A stretch of DNA of 64,000 nt from Siderastrea radians. Its lineage: Eukaryota > Cnidaria > Anthozoa > Scleractinia > Rhizangiidae. The translations under genes were made by a program, and so were the position numbers. Where the stretch lies: positions 17,379,701 to 17,443,700 of the forward strand of contig OZ024890.1 in the NCBI GenBank assembly GCA_964017195.1. The letters run 5' to 3'. Positions 21,788-33,000 of this stretch are shown here, piece after piece (within the stretch, counting starts at the first letter, position 1; each line of letters begins with the position of its first letter). Below the pieces are notes generated by a model. It was given only the letters and a program-made list of their open reading frames with translations, did not search any database and was not told the DNA's origin.

Positions 21788-22298
21788 ATTTTCAGAGGTG
21801 AATTTATATAAGAAACAGGCAACTTGATTGGACGAGAAGCTTGTCTTATGGTGTTTTAATCACCCTGTGCGAGGTGATTATAGTATTTCAAGGCTTGGTT
21901 ACTAAGCTACACCATCTTTGTCATCCAGGCAATTAAACATGGTGGAATGTTGCTAAATGAAGTATCCATTACTTTGAAAGAAATATTTCTCTAACTCTGG
22001 ATATCTAGAACACTGGGAATTTTCGAAAATTATTGCCAAGGCATTTTGACCTAAAAGATTTTCAAGAAATAATACTCGAGGCATTAAAAGATAAGTCGCA
22101 GGTGGTACCAGATGTTTGTATTTTTTTTTTCAGGGTTCTTTTTGTTCTGTTTTATTCCTAACTTGTGTGCAAATTGATTCACAATTGATGTATTTAACTG
22201 GTTTACATTAATGCAAGCCAGCACTTGAATGTTTGTTTGCTTTTTCCATGTTTTCTTTTGTTGTTTTGCAGTTCTTGATATTCACCTCTGAAAATATT
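21788..22298. mobile_element. Inverted-repeat element of about 510 bp
   Basis: The left end ATTTTCAGAGGTGAATTTAT is inverted at the right as ATATTCACCTCTGAAAAT. The interior has no coding frame. AT-rich flanks prevent a confident target-duplication call. Confidence 0.6.
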
Positions 22299-22505
22299 TT
22301 TAAACAATTATTTGGCTAAGGCTCAGCAAATCCTGGTGAATATACCCCTCCACTCTGTTTTACAAGGAAATTCATAACCCGCTGTGGTAAAAAGTTGTGT
22401 GTGGATTGGGGGGGGGGGTGGTTTGTGATAGAAATACTCTAACTTTTTTTATAATGCACATCGATGTTTCTTTCCAACTACATGTATATACAAATATCTT
22501 ATATC

Positions 22506-22699
22506 TACAGTAGAACCCGGCCTGGTAACTCGAACCCTGAAGGGGAACGAAAAACAGTTTGAGTTAGCGGGGTTTCGAGTTATCGGGGTCGCTTGAATAA
22601 GACTGGAAGGTGGGTTCAAATCCAAGGGAAATGGAAGTTTGTTCGAGTTAGTGGGGTTATTCGAGTTATCTGAGTTCAAGTTACTGGGGTTCTACTGTA
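22506..22699. mobile_element. Tc1/mariner (pogo/Tigger)-type MITE, 194 bp
   Basis: The ends are TACAGTAGAACCCGG and, inverted, GGGGTTCTACTGTA, each ending at a TA. The interior repeats the words GAGTTATCGGGG, GAGTTAGCGGGG and GAGTTAGTGGGG. Terminal CAGTAGAACC and TA target sites fit pogo/Tigger-derived MITEs. The minus-strand open frame across it is a by-product. Confidence 0.75.
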
Positions 22700-23390
22700 A
22701 ATTAAAATTTCACTCAATTTTCAGTTTAGTAGAAGTACATGTATTACAATCCCTGGCTAAATAATGGGTTTGCCGGCATTGGTACGCTTAACTATTTTTT
22801 AGTTAAAACAGCATGCTTTATCATCCATTCTCCGTTGGCTTATTGTTGGATACAAAAAACCTTTGAAGCAAACAACATGGGTATAAATCTCGACGCCATT
22901 CGCTATTCTTTTTATTTACAATTACCTGAGACAAAGAGTGCTTTGAGTTCGAAACCTCCATGTTTCCTTGTCAATGACAATGAGATTCCATCCTAAGTAA
23001 CATTGCAACAAAAAAACATAAGATATTTTAAATTTATCAATGATAAATACTGTGGGAGCTTCCAAAATGCTGATATTGCAAAACAGTGCCAAACAGCTGT
23101 CCATGGCAGCCACTGCCCACAAGGTTATAAGTTGTGCACATACATGAGCTACAATTATGTTATCAAACAAATGCCCTGTCATTAATTAACAAGTTGTGGT
23201 CCCTCTTGTGATGTAACAGGTTGCCATGTTAACAGTATAACTTATTTAAGACACCCTTAACTTTAACTTTAAGTGCTAGTGCCTAGAAAACGAGCTCAGT
23301 AACCCCCAATTTTTATTATTGAATTGAGATGAGATGCTGCTGTTTTGCAAGTGAAAAATTTCTTGGGAAAGGGCTTCAGAGCCACCTTAA
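22700..23390. other. No recognised gene
   Basis: Open frames at 22,739-22,996 and 22,922-23,182 lie on opposite strands over the same DNA and show no family resemblance or splice framework. Confidence 0.4.
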
Positions 23391-23394
23391 CTTA

Positions 23395-23475
23395 AGTATT
23401 CATCAAGTATCGATTACCTATTGCTAACTTATTGATTTCATTTATGTCATTGATGCCATTGATTAGTTATGTTTG
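23395..23475. repeat. Fragment of the ATCGAT-rich element
   Basis: AAGTATCGATTACCTATTGC then TCATTGATGCCATTGATTAG and TTATGTTTGG match the right arm of the element at 20,138-21,010, with substitutions. The left part is missing. Confidence 0.65.
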
Positions 23476-23479
23476 GAAT

Positions 23480-24540
23480 ATATTTATCACTTGTTTTTGT
23501 TGCTATTGTCAAAACAATAGAAGATCGGGTGAATATAAGATCGATATAATTTTGCTTCGTTATTAATCAAGGGTATTAAGCTAATGACTTTCTAGTTGAA
23601 ATTCACCAATTGCGAGTGGCTGCCACAGAAAAACCATTTACGTGGGTATAACAGGTAGCTAGGTTTGAGTAAAGAAAGAGACAAATGTAGACTTATTCTG
23701 AATGAAATGTCAAGGTTAAGGCAGAAATAAAAAAGAAACATTGCCTTAATCGACAAGAAAAGTCAAGTTTGATCTTTTTTAGCACCGTATAAGTTTATTC
23801 TGGTGCAGACTTGCCATGCATCTCTCAAAGCGCCTGACAATTTTTTGGGCCGAAAATCTATTTCATGGGTAGGCGTCGTTGTGAGAGCTAAGCTCTACTG
23901 GATTTTGGGCTAAAAACTTGAACGAGAGTGAGTTTCAAAAATTGGTTTTGGGCGTGAAATGTCTTTGGCAGTTTTGGAAAAAACGCGCCTGGATTTTTTC
24001 AATGAAAGAACCCTGAAGAACCAAAAGGTTATACTCGAGGCTAGGGTGGACATTTCAGTCATAACGAGTGGGGGGTTTTAAGAGGGTTCTCCTCAGTGTG
24101 CATAAGATTTCAATCTTGTACTAAAGCCTTGAACGGTACAGAGTCGATAGAGAAGTATTAGTTTAACTACGCTGAGTCTTACCTGTCGGAGAAGCCGGCG
24201 CCACTGTCGACAGGCCAGCCAGAGGATGACTTCTTCACCATGCGGTCTCGTGATCATGTGACTGACACCAAAGAAACTGACAAGCAATTGACAGATGTCC
24301 ATTTATTGAATAAATGCACGTAGTATTCCTTGTTAGTACTTGGCAAGTAAAACTAATAAAACTATGATACTCCACCTGGATGTTATTTGTCTCCAAAGCG
24401 AAATAATATGCAATTTCCATGTTTTACATGTCGTAACTAGCCTGCATAACAGTTGTTTCCTTTCCGGAGAGCTCTCACGTACCTCGCACGCTCTCAGAAA
24501 GAATATATATTTTTTGCTAACACATTATTTTTTGAGGCGC
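23480..24540. other. No recognised gene
   Basis: AT-rich unique-looking sequence. Short frames on the minus strand at 24,093-24,420 lack support. Confidence 0.4.
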
Positions 24541-24549
24541 TATTACGGG

Positions 24550-24790
24550 GTGTGTGTGTGGGGGGGGGGGAGGGGGGTTTGGGTATCCCGTATCCCATTA
24601 TTTTTTTACCTAAATATTCTGTATCCCGTTTTTTCCTGTGGTTCGCATTTTCAACTTTAATTTTTCACATCCCCAAATCTCTTGTTGAGATATCCCGTAT
24701 CCCGTTAATTTTTCCTAAATATTGGCCTTCGTGTCCACATAATTTTTTTACCCAAATATCCCATATCTCTGAAACTCCTAATAGGTCCTA
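24550..24790 (+). repeat. TATCCCGTATCCC-type degenerate repeat
   Basis: Variants of GTATCCCGTATCCCGTTAAT, each followed by TTTTTCCTAAATATT, recur at about 24,586, 24,622, 24,690 and 24,756. A G-run of ten lies just upstream at 24,560. It is non-coding. Confidence 0.55.
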
Positions 24791-24839
24791 ATGTTTAATA
24801 CATTTATTGCCCAGATCTTTTGCGGTGCACTCGGAGTGG

Positions 24840-25440
24840 CTTTTGTAAATGGTATGAACGTGGAGGGGGGGGGGGGGGAACAAAGTAGGGTTGTTTTGAA
24901 TGTCATAAAATTTCGTATAGTACTAATTGTAGTAAAAGGTAACTTCCTGGTTGAACCGCATTTTCACTAATTTTCATACTTATTTGATTTCTCTATTCAA
25001 TCTTTTAAAGTAGATATATCTGTCTTAAAAAAATCCTTTGTTGAATCTAGCTTGGATTTCAGACGTCTTCCACTGATCGTGCGTTGAAATTATTCAGGCT
25101 TTGTTATCCTTAGAAAAAGAGGCATTTAGTTGCTAACATGCCCACCCTCCCCCTCCCCCTCCATCTGTAATCTTTACTGGAATAATTGCTGCCTCTGGTA
25201 AACACTTCTCTGGCAATGGAACGGTCAGTGTCCAAAAAATTGACAAAATAGTAATAAAGCGTACGCATTTTTAACCTAAAGGAAAATTAGTGTATAAATT
25301 ATAAAATATTTTTATCGTGTGTCATAAATGTAATGAGACGTATGGTTATATCTGTGCTCGCTTTTTTTAACTTTTTAACTGAGTTGGCACATCGGAGCTT
25401 TGAGACGAGCGTTGATCCCTCTTCTTTCTCAAAATTTCGG
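24840..25440. other. No recognised gene
   Basis: A G-run of 14 near 24,866 and a C-rich patch near 25,145 are the only notable features. Confidence 0.4.
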
Positions 25441-25491
25441 CCATTTTGAAGTTTAAAGGCGGAGAAGGCCTGGGACGGTACATCGTTTTTA

Positions 25492-25499
25492 TGACGTCA
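25492..25499. promoter_or_regulatory. Full palindromic CRE-type site
   Basis: TGACGTCA lies 129 bp upstream of the candidate secreted-peptide start at 25,628. This palindrome is the canonical CREB/ATF binding site. The spacing fits a proximal promoter element, but one 8-mer can arise by chance. Confidence 0.35.
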
Positions 25500-25627
25500 C
25501 TATTTGATGCCGTTGATTTCTTGATGCGTGTTGTCTGGCGTTTTTAGCATCGATTTCATCTGGAGACTAAAGAATCCTAATTACGCTTTGTAATCTGTTG
25601 TCATCATATTAACTACAGATCTTCGCA

Positions 25628-25827
25628 ATGAAAATACGTGCCCTTAGCTTCTTTTTCATTGGATATTTGCAATGTTCCATCAAGGCGATGGCGGTCAATC
25701 GGTAAGATTACGTAAACTATTGAATTTCAGTAGTCATTTCGCCGTAACCCTCCCTGCTTTCCTTTGCTAGCTCAGCCAAAATGAGGGAAAAGCCGTTTTG
25801 GGAACGATACCCGGGTTTCAAAGCTAG
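25628..25827 (+). CDS. Candidate two-exon short secreted peptide (41 aa)
   Basis: ATG at 25,628 opens MKIRALSFFFIGYLQCSIKA, a textbook signal peptide: basic N-region, hydrophobic core and small residue at the end. The exon breaks at 25,701 with CG|GTAAGA. The pyrimidine-rich CCTGCTTTCCTTTGCTAGCTCAG supplies an acceptor ending at 25,775, and the next 52 bases continue in frame as QNEGKAVLGTIPGFQS with a stop at 25,827. The mature part would be only about 20 residues with no cysteines or dibasic sites. An alternative is that exon 1 splices to more distant exons, for instance across the satellite. The signal peptide plus donor is the solid part; the second exon is inference. Confidence 0.35.
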
Positions 25828-26174
25828 CCGTTTTTCTGTTTTTATTTTTTTTAGATTTATTTCTTAGTTTAGGAACCGTTGAGCCGCCAAAACGAGTATT
25901 AAATGTCGCCCGCTTCGACTTCCCAACGGCTTTTTATTGGAAGAAAGCAGGGTGCCGGAACGAACGCATTTTCGCGCGACATTTGTATGGATTAACAGTC
26001 TGTTCATTGTACATTGAGATTTTTTGTCGAATTGCAGTTAGTATGAACTTCAGTTGAAAATAAAGAGATTACATGCCTGGGAAACTTTTATTCACAACTT
26101 CGGGTGTATCGCAAAACGACGATCCAGTATTGCCCAGCTATTAAACCAGCGAGAGTTTTCTGGCACACCTCGGT

Positions 26175-27022
26175 TTTCAATGAGTGGCAGTTTGATTCTA
26201 TACCAGCATAAGAACGGCCAGTGCTTTGTATTCAAGTTTGCTTACTGAAGTCAAGCATCTTACAGTTATCAATGTCTTACTGATTTTATACCAGCATTAT
26301 AAGGACCAGTGTGTTGTTGACAAGTTTTCTCACTGAACGTGTGCATCTTACAGTTATCAATGTCTTACTGATTTTATACCAGCATTATAAGGACCAGTGT
26401 GTTGTTGACAAGTTTTCTCACTGAATGTGTGCATCTTACAGTTATCAATGTCTTACTGATTTTATACCAGCATTATAAGGACCAGTGTGTTGTTGACAAG
26501 TTTTCTCACTGAATGTGTGCATCTTACAGTTATCAATGTGTTACTGATTTTATACCAGCATTAAAAGGACCAGTGTGTTGTTGACAAGTTTTCTCACTGA
26601 ATGTGTGCATCTTACAGTTACATTATGTATCAATGTGTTACTGATTTTATACCAGCATTATAAGGACCAGTGTGTTGTTGACAAGTTTTCTCACTGAACG
26701 TGTGCATCTTACAGTTATCAATGTCTTACTGATTTTATACCAGCATTATAAGGACCAGTGTGTTGTTGACAAGTTTTCTCACTGAACGTGTGCATCTTAC
26801 AGTTATCAATGTCTTACTGATGTTATACCAGCATTATAAGGACCAGTGTGTTGTTGACAAGTTTTCTCACTGAATGTGTGCATCTTACAGTTATCAATGT
26901 GTTACTGATTTTATACCAGCATTAAAAGGACCAGTTTGTTGGTGACAAGTTTTCTCACTGAATGTGTGCATCTTACAGTTATCAATGTCTTACTGATTTT
27001 ATACCAGCATTATAAGGACCAG
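26175..27022 (+). repeat. 88-bp minisatellite, about nine units
   Basis: GGACCAGTGTGTTGTTGACA recurs at 26,303, 26,391, 26,479, 26,567, 26,664, 26,752, 26,840, 26,928 and 27,016, that is every 88 bp except for one 9-bp insertion (ACATTATGT) near 26,620. Internal units are almost identical; the leftmost (26,175-26,265) is strongly diverged. The last unit is cut after GGACCAGTGTG and joins the 83-bp satellite without any spacer. Confidence 0.95.
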
Positions 27023-30000
27023 TGTGCCAGGCTTAAGAGAACAGACTTTAAGGGGTAATGTTTTGTTTTCTGGATGGGTTGAGTCTTGTTAAATTGTTTT
27101 GAGCATGTCCAGGCTAAAGAGAACAGACTTCAAGGGGTTAGGTTTTGTTTTCTGGTTGGGTTGAGTCTTGTTAAATTGTTTTGAGCATGTTCAGGCTTAA
27201 GCGAACAGACTTCAAGGGGTAATGTTTTGTTTTCAGGGTGGGTTGAGTCTTGTTAAATTGTTTTGAGCATGTCCCGGCTTTTTAAGAGAACAGACTTCAA
27301 GGGGTTAGGTTTTGTTTTCTTGGGTGGGTTGTGTCTTGTTAAATTGTATTGAGCATTTTCAGGCTTTAGAGAACAGACTTCAAGGGGTTAGGTTTTGTTT
27401 TCTTGGTGGGTTGAGTCTTGTTAAATTATTTTGAGCATTTCCAGGCTTAAGGGAACAGACTTCAAGGGGTTCGGTTTTGTTTTCTGGGTGGGTTGAGTCT
27501 TGTTAAATTGTTTTAAGCACGTCCAGGCTTTAGAGAACAGTCTTCAAGGGGTTAAGTTTTGTTTTCTTGGTGGGTTGAGTCTTGTTAAATTATTTTGAGC
27601 ATTTCCAGGCTTAAGGGAACAGACTTCAAGGGGTTCGGTTTTGTTTTCTGGGTGGGTTGAGTCTTGTTAAATTGTTTTAAGCACGTCCAGGCTTTAGAGA
27701 ACAGTCTTCAAGGGGTTAAGTTTTGTTTTCTGGGTGGGTTGTTTCTTGTTAAATTGTTTTGAGCATGTGCAAACTTTAGAGAATAGACTTCAAGGGGTTA
27801 TGTTTTGCTTTCCGGGTGGGTTGAGTCTTGTTAAATTGTTTTGAGCATGTCCCGGCTTTAGAGAACAGACTTCAAGGGGTTATGTTTTGTTTTCTTGGGT
27901 GGGTTGAGTCTTGTAAAATTGTTTTGAGCATGTCCAGGCTTAAGAGAACAGACTTCAAGGGGTTAGGTTTTGTTTTCTTGGGTGGGTTGAGTCTTGTTAA
28001 ATTGTTTTGAGCATTTTCAGGCTTTAGAGAACAGACTTCAAGCGGTTACATTTTGTTTTCTGGGTGAGTTGAGTCTTGTTAAATTGTTTTGACCATGTCC
28101 CGGCTTTAGAGAACAGACTTCAAGGGGTTATGTTTTGTTTTCTTGGGTGTGTTGAGTCTTGTACATGTAAAATTGTTTTAAGCATGTCCAGGCTTAAGAA
28201 CAGACTTCAAGGGGTTATGTTTTGTTTTCTGTGTGGGTTGAGTCTTGTTAAATTGTTTTAAGCACGTCCAGGCTTTAGAGATCAGTCTTCAAGGGGTTAG
28301 GGTTTGTTTTCTTGGGTGGGTTGTGCCTTGTTAAATTGTTTTGAGCATTTTCAGGCTTTAGAGAACAGACTTCAAGGGGTTAGGTTTTGTTTTCTTGGTG
28401 GGTTGAGTCTTGTTAAATTGTTTTGAGCATGTCCCGGCTTTATAGAGCAGACTTTAAGGGAAAATGTTTTGTTTTCTGGATAGGTTGAGTCTTGTTAAAT
28501 TGTTTTGAGCATGTCCAGGCTTAAGAGAACAGACTTCAAGGGGTTAGGTTTTGTTTTCTGGTTGGGTTGAGTCTTGTTAAATTGTTTTGAGCATGTTCAG
28601 GCTTAAGCGAACAGACTTCAAGGGGTAATGTTTTGTTTTCAGGGTGGGTTGAGTCTTGTTAAATTGTTTTGAGCATGTCCCGGCTTTTTAAGAGAACAGA
28701 CTTCAAGGGGTTAGGTTTTGTTTTCTTGGGTGGGTTGTGTCTTGTTAAATTGTATTGAGCATTTTCCGGCTTTAGAGAACAGACTTCAAGGGGTTAGGTT
28801 TTGTTTTCTTGGTGGGTTGAGTCTTGTTAAATTATTTTGAGCATGTCCAGGCTTAAGGGAACAGACTTCAAGGGGTTCGGTTTTGTTTTCTGGGTGGGTT
28901 GAGTCTTGTTAAATTGTTTAAAGCACGTCCAGGCTTTAGAGAACAGTCTTCAAGGGGTTAAGTTTTGTTTTCTGGGTGGGTTGTTTCTTGTTAAATTGTT
29001 TTGAGCATGTGCAAGCTTTAGAGAATAGACTTCAAGGGGTTATGTTTTGCTTTCCGGGTGGATTGAGTCTTGTTAAATTGTTTTGAGCATGTCCCGGCTT
29101 TAGAGAACAGACTTCAAGGGGTTATGTTTTGTTTTCTTGGTGGGTTGAGTCTTGTTAAATTGTTTTGAGCATGTCCCGGCTTTAGAGAACAGGCTTCAAG
29201 GGGTTATGTTTTGTTTTCTTGGGTGTGTTGAGTCTTGTAAAATTGTTTTGAGCATGTCCAGGCTTAAGAGAACAGACTTCAAGGGGTTAGGTTTTGTTTT
29301 CTTGGGTGGGTTGTCTCTTGTTAAATTGTTTTGAGCATTTTCAGGCTTTAGAGAACAGACTTCAAGGGGTTAGATTTTGTTTTCTGGGTGGGTTGAGTCT
29401 TGTTAAATTGTTTTGAGCATGTCCAGGCTTTAGAGAACAGAATTCAAGGGGTTATGTTTTGTTTTCTTGGGTGCGTTGAGTCTTGTAAAATTGTTTTGAG
29501 CATGTCCAGGCTTAAGAGAACAGACTTCAAGGGGTTATGTTTTGTTTTCTTGGTGGGTTGAGTCTTGTTTAATTGTTTTAAGCACGTCCAGGCTTTAGAG
29601 AACAGTCTTCAAGGGGTTAGGGTTTGTTTTCTTGGGTGGGTTGTGCCTTGTTAAATTGTTTTGAGCATTTTCAGGCTTTAGAGAGAACAGACTTCAAGGG
29701 GTTAGGTTTTGTTTTCTTGGTGGGTTGAGTCTTGTTAAATTATTTTGAGCATGTCCAGGCTTAAGGGAACAGACTTCAAGGGGTTCGGTTTTGTTTTCTG
29801 GGTGGGTTGAGTCTTGTTAAATTGTTTTAAGCACGTCCAGGCTTTAGAGAACTGTCTTCAAGGGGTTAAGTTTTGTTTTCTGGGTGGGTTGGTTCTTGTT
29901 AAATTGTTTTGAGCATGTGCAAGCTTTAGAGAATAGACGTCAAGGGGTTATGTTATGCTTTCTGGGTGGGCTGAGTCTTGTTAAATTGTTTTGAGCATGT

Positions 30001-33000
30001 CCCGGCTTTAGAGAACAGACTTCAAGGGGTTATGTTTTGTTTTCTAGGTGGGTTGAGTCTTGTTAAATTGTTTTAAGCATGTCCAGGCTTTAGAGAACAG
30101 TCTTCAAGGGGTTAGGGTTTGTTTTCTTGGGTGGGTTGTGCCTTGTTAAATTGTTTTGATCATCTTCAGGCTTTAGAGAACAGACTTCAAGGGGTTATGT
30201 TTTGTTTTCTTGGGTGCGTTGAGTCTTGTAAAATTGTTTTGAGCATGTCCAGGCTTAAGAGAACAGACTTCAAGGGATTAGGTTTTGTTTTCGGTGGTGG
30301 ATTGAGTCTTGTTAAATTGTTTTGAGCATTTTCAGGCTTTAGAGAACAGACTTCAAGGGGTTAGATTTTGTTTTCTGGGTGGGTTGAGTTTTGTTAAATT
30401 GTTTTGACCATGTCCCAGCTTTAGAGAACAGACTTAAAGGGGTTATGTTTTGTTTTCTGGGTGGGTTGAGTCTTGTTAAATTGTTTTGAGCATGTCCCGG
30501 CTTTAGAGAACAGACTTCAAGGGGTTAAGTTTTTTTTTTGTTGGGTGCGTTGAGTCTTGTAAAATTGTTTTGAGCGTGTCCAGGCTTAAGAGAACAGACT
30601 TCAAGAGGTTATGTTTTGTTTTCTGGGTGGGTTGAGTCTTGTTAAATTGTTTTAAGCACGTCCAGTCTTTAGAGAACAGTCTTCAAGGGGTTAGGGTTTG
30701 TTTTCTTGGGTGGGTTGTGCCTTGTTAAATTGTTTTGAGCATTTTCAGGCTTTAGAGCACAGATTTTAAGGGGTTATGTTTTGTTTTCTTGGGTGGGTTG
30801 AGTCTTGTTGAATTGTTTTGAGAATGTCCAGGTTTTAGAGAACAGACTTCAAAGGGTTAGGTTTTGTTTTCTTGGGTGGGTTGTGTCTTGTTAAATTGTA
30901 TTGAGCATTTTCATGCTTTAGAGAACAGACTTCAAGGGGTTAGGTTTTGTTTTCTTGGTCGGTTGAGTCTTGTTAAATTATTTTGAGCATGTCCAGGCTT
31001 AAGGGAACAGACTTCAAGGGGTTCGGTTTTGTTTTCTGGGTGGGTTGAGCTTTGTTAAATTGTTTTAAGCACGTCCAGGCTTAAGAGAACAGTCTTCAAG
31101 GGGTTAGGTTTTGTTTTCTGGGTGGGTTGAGTCTTGTTAAATTGTTTTGAGCATGTGCAAGCTTTAGAGAATAGACTTCAAGGGGTTATGTTTTGCTTTC
31201 CGGGTGGGTTGAGTCTTGTTAAATTGTTTTGAGCATGTCCCGGCTTTAGAGAACAGACTTCAAGGGGTTATGTTTTGCTTTCTGGGTGGGTTGAGTCTTG
31301 TTAAATTGTTTTGAGAATGTCCAGGTTTTAGAGAACAGACTTCAAGGGGTTTAGGTTTTGTTTTCTTGGGTGGGTTGTGTCTTGTTAAATTGTATTGAGC
31401 ATTTTCAGGCTTTAGAGAAAAGTCTTCAAGGGGTTAGGTTTTGTTTTCTTGGTGGGTTGAGTCTTGTTAAATTATTTTGAGCATGTCCAGGCTTAAGGGA
31501 ACAGACTTCAAGGGGTTCGGTTCGGTTTTGTTTTCTGGGTGGGTTGAGTCTTGTTAAATTGTTTTAAGCACGTCCAGGCTTTAGAGAACAGTCTTCAAGG
31601 GGTTAAGTTTTGTTTTCTGGGTGGGTTGTTTGTTGTTAAATTGTTTTGAGCATGTGCAAGCTTTAGACAATAGACTTCAAGGGGTTATGTTTTGCTTTCT
31701 GGATGGGCTGAGTCTTGTTAAATTGTTTTGAGTGTGTCCCGGCTTTAGAGAACAGACTTCAAGGGGTTATGTTTTGTTTTCTTGGTGGGTGGAGTCTTGT
31801 TAAATTTTGTTAAGCTCGTCCAGGCTTTAGAGAACAGTCTTCAAGGGGTTAGGGTTTGTTTTCTTGGGTGGGTTGTGCCTTGTTAAATTGTTTTGAGCAT
31901 TTTCAGGCTTTAGAGAACAGACTTCAAGGGGTTATGTTTTGTTTTCTTGGGTGCGTTAAGTCTTGTAAAATTGTTTTGAGCATGTCCCGGCTTTAGAGAA
32001 CAGACTTTAAGGGGTTATGTTTTCTTTTCTGGGTGGGTTGAGTCTTGTTAAATTGTTTTGAGCATGTCCCGGCTTTAGAGAACAGACTTCAAGGGTTTAT
32101 GTTTTGTTTTCTTGGGTGCATTGAGTCTTGTAAAATTGTGTTGAGCATGTCCAGGCTTAAGAGAACAGACTTCAAGGGGTTATGTTTTGTTTTCTGGGTG
32201 GGTTGCAGTCTTGTTAAATTGTTTTAAGCACGTCCAGTCTTTAGAGAACAGTCTTCAAGGGGTTAGGGTTTGTTTTCTGGGTGGGTTGAGCTTTGTTAAA
32301 TTGTTTTAAGCACGTCCAGGCTTTAGAGAACAGTCTTCAAGGGGTTAGGTTTTGTTTTCTGGGTGGGTTGTTTCTTGTTAAATTGTTTTGAGCATGTGCA
32401 AGCTTTAGAGAATACACTTCAAGGGGTTATGTCTTGTTAACTTGTTTTGAGCATGTCCCGGGTTTAGAGAACAGACTTCAAGGGGTTATGTTTTGCTTTC
32501 TGGGTGGGTTGAGTCTTGTTAAATTGTTTTGAGAATGTCCCGCCTTTATCGAACAGACTTCAAGGGGTTATGTTTTGTTTTCTTGGGTGCGTTGAGTCTT
32601 GTAAAATTGTTTTGAGCATGTCCAGGCCTAAAAGAACAGACTTCAAGGGGTTAGGTTTTGTTTTCTTGGGTGGGTTGAGTCTTGTTAAATTGTTTTGAGC
32701 ATGTCCAGGCTTTAGAGAACAGTCTTCAAGGCGTTATGTTTTGTTTTTTAGGGTGGGTTGTGTCTTGTTAAATTGTTTTGAGCATTTTCAGCCTTTAGAG
32801 AACAGACTTCAAGGGGTTAGGTTTTGTTTTCTGGGTGGATTGAGTGTTGTTAAATTATTTTGAGCATGTCCAGGCTTAAGGGAACAGACTTCAAGGGGTT
32901 CGGTTTTGTTTTCTGGGTGGGTTGAGCTTTGTTAAATTGTTTTAAGCACGTCCAGGCTTTAGAGAACAGTCTTCAAGGGGTTAGGTTTTGTTTTCTGGGT

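Noticed and set aside
22449..22679. Asn/Pro/Ser-rich minus-strand frame
   Set aside because: It lies almost entirely inside the Tigger-type MITE and reflects its GAGTTAGCGGGG words.
26054..26248. 64-codon frame just before the 88-bp repeat
   Set aside because: The second half lies in a diverged minisatellite unit. There is no homologue-like pattern or splice context.
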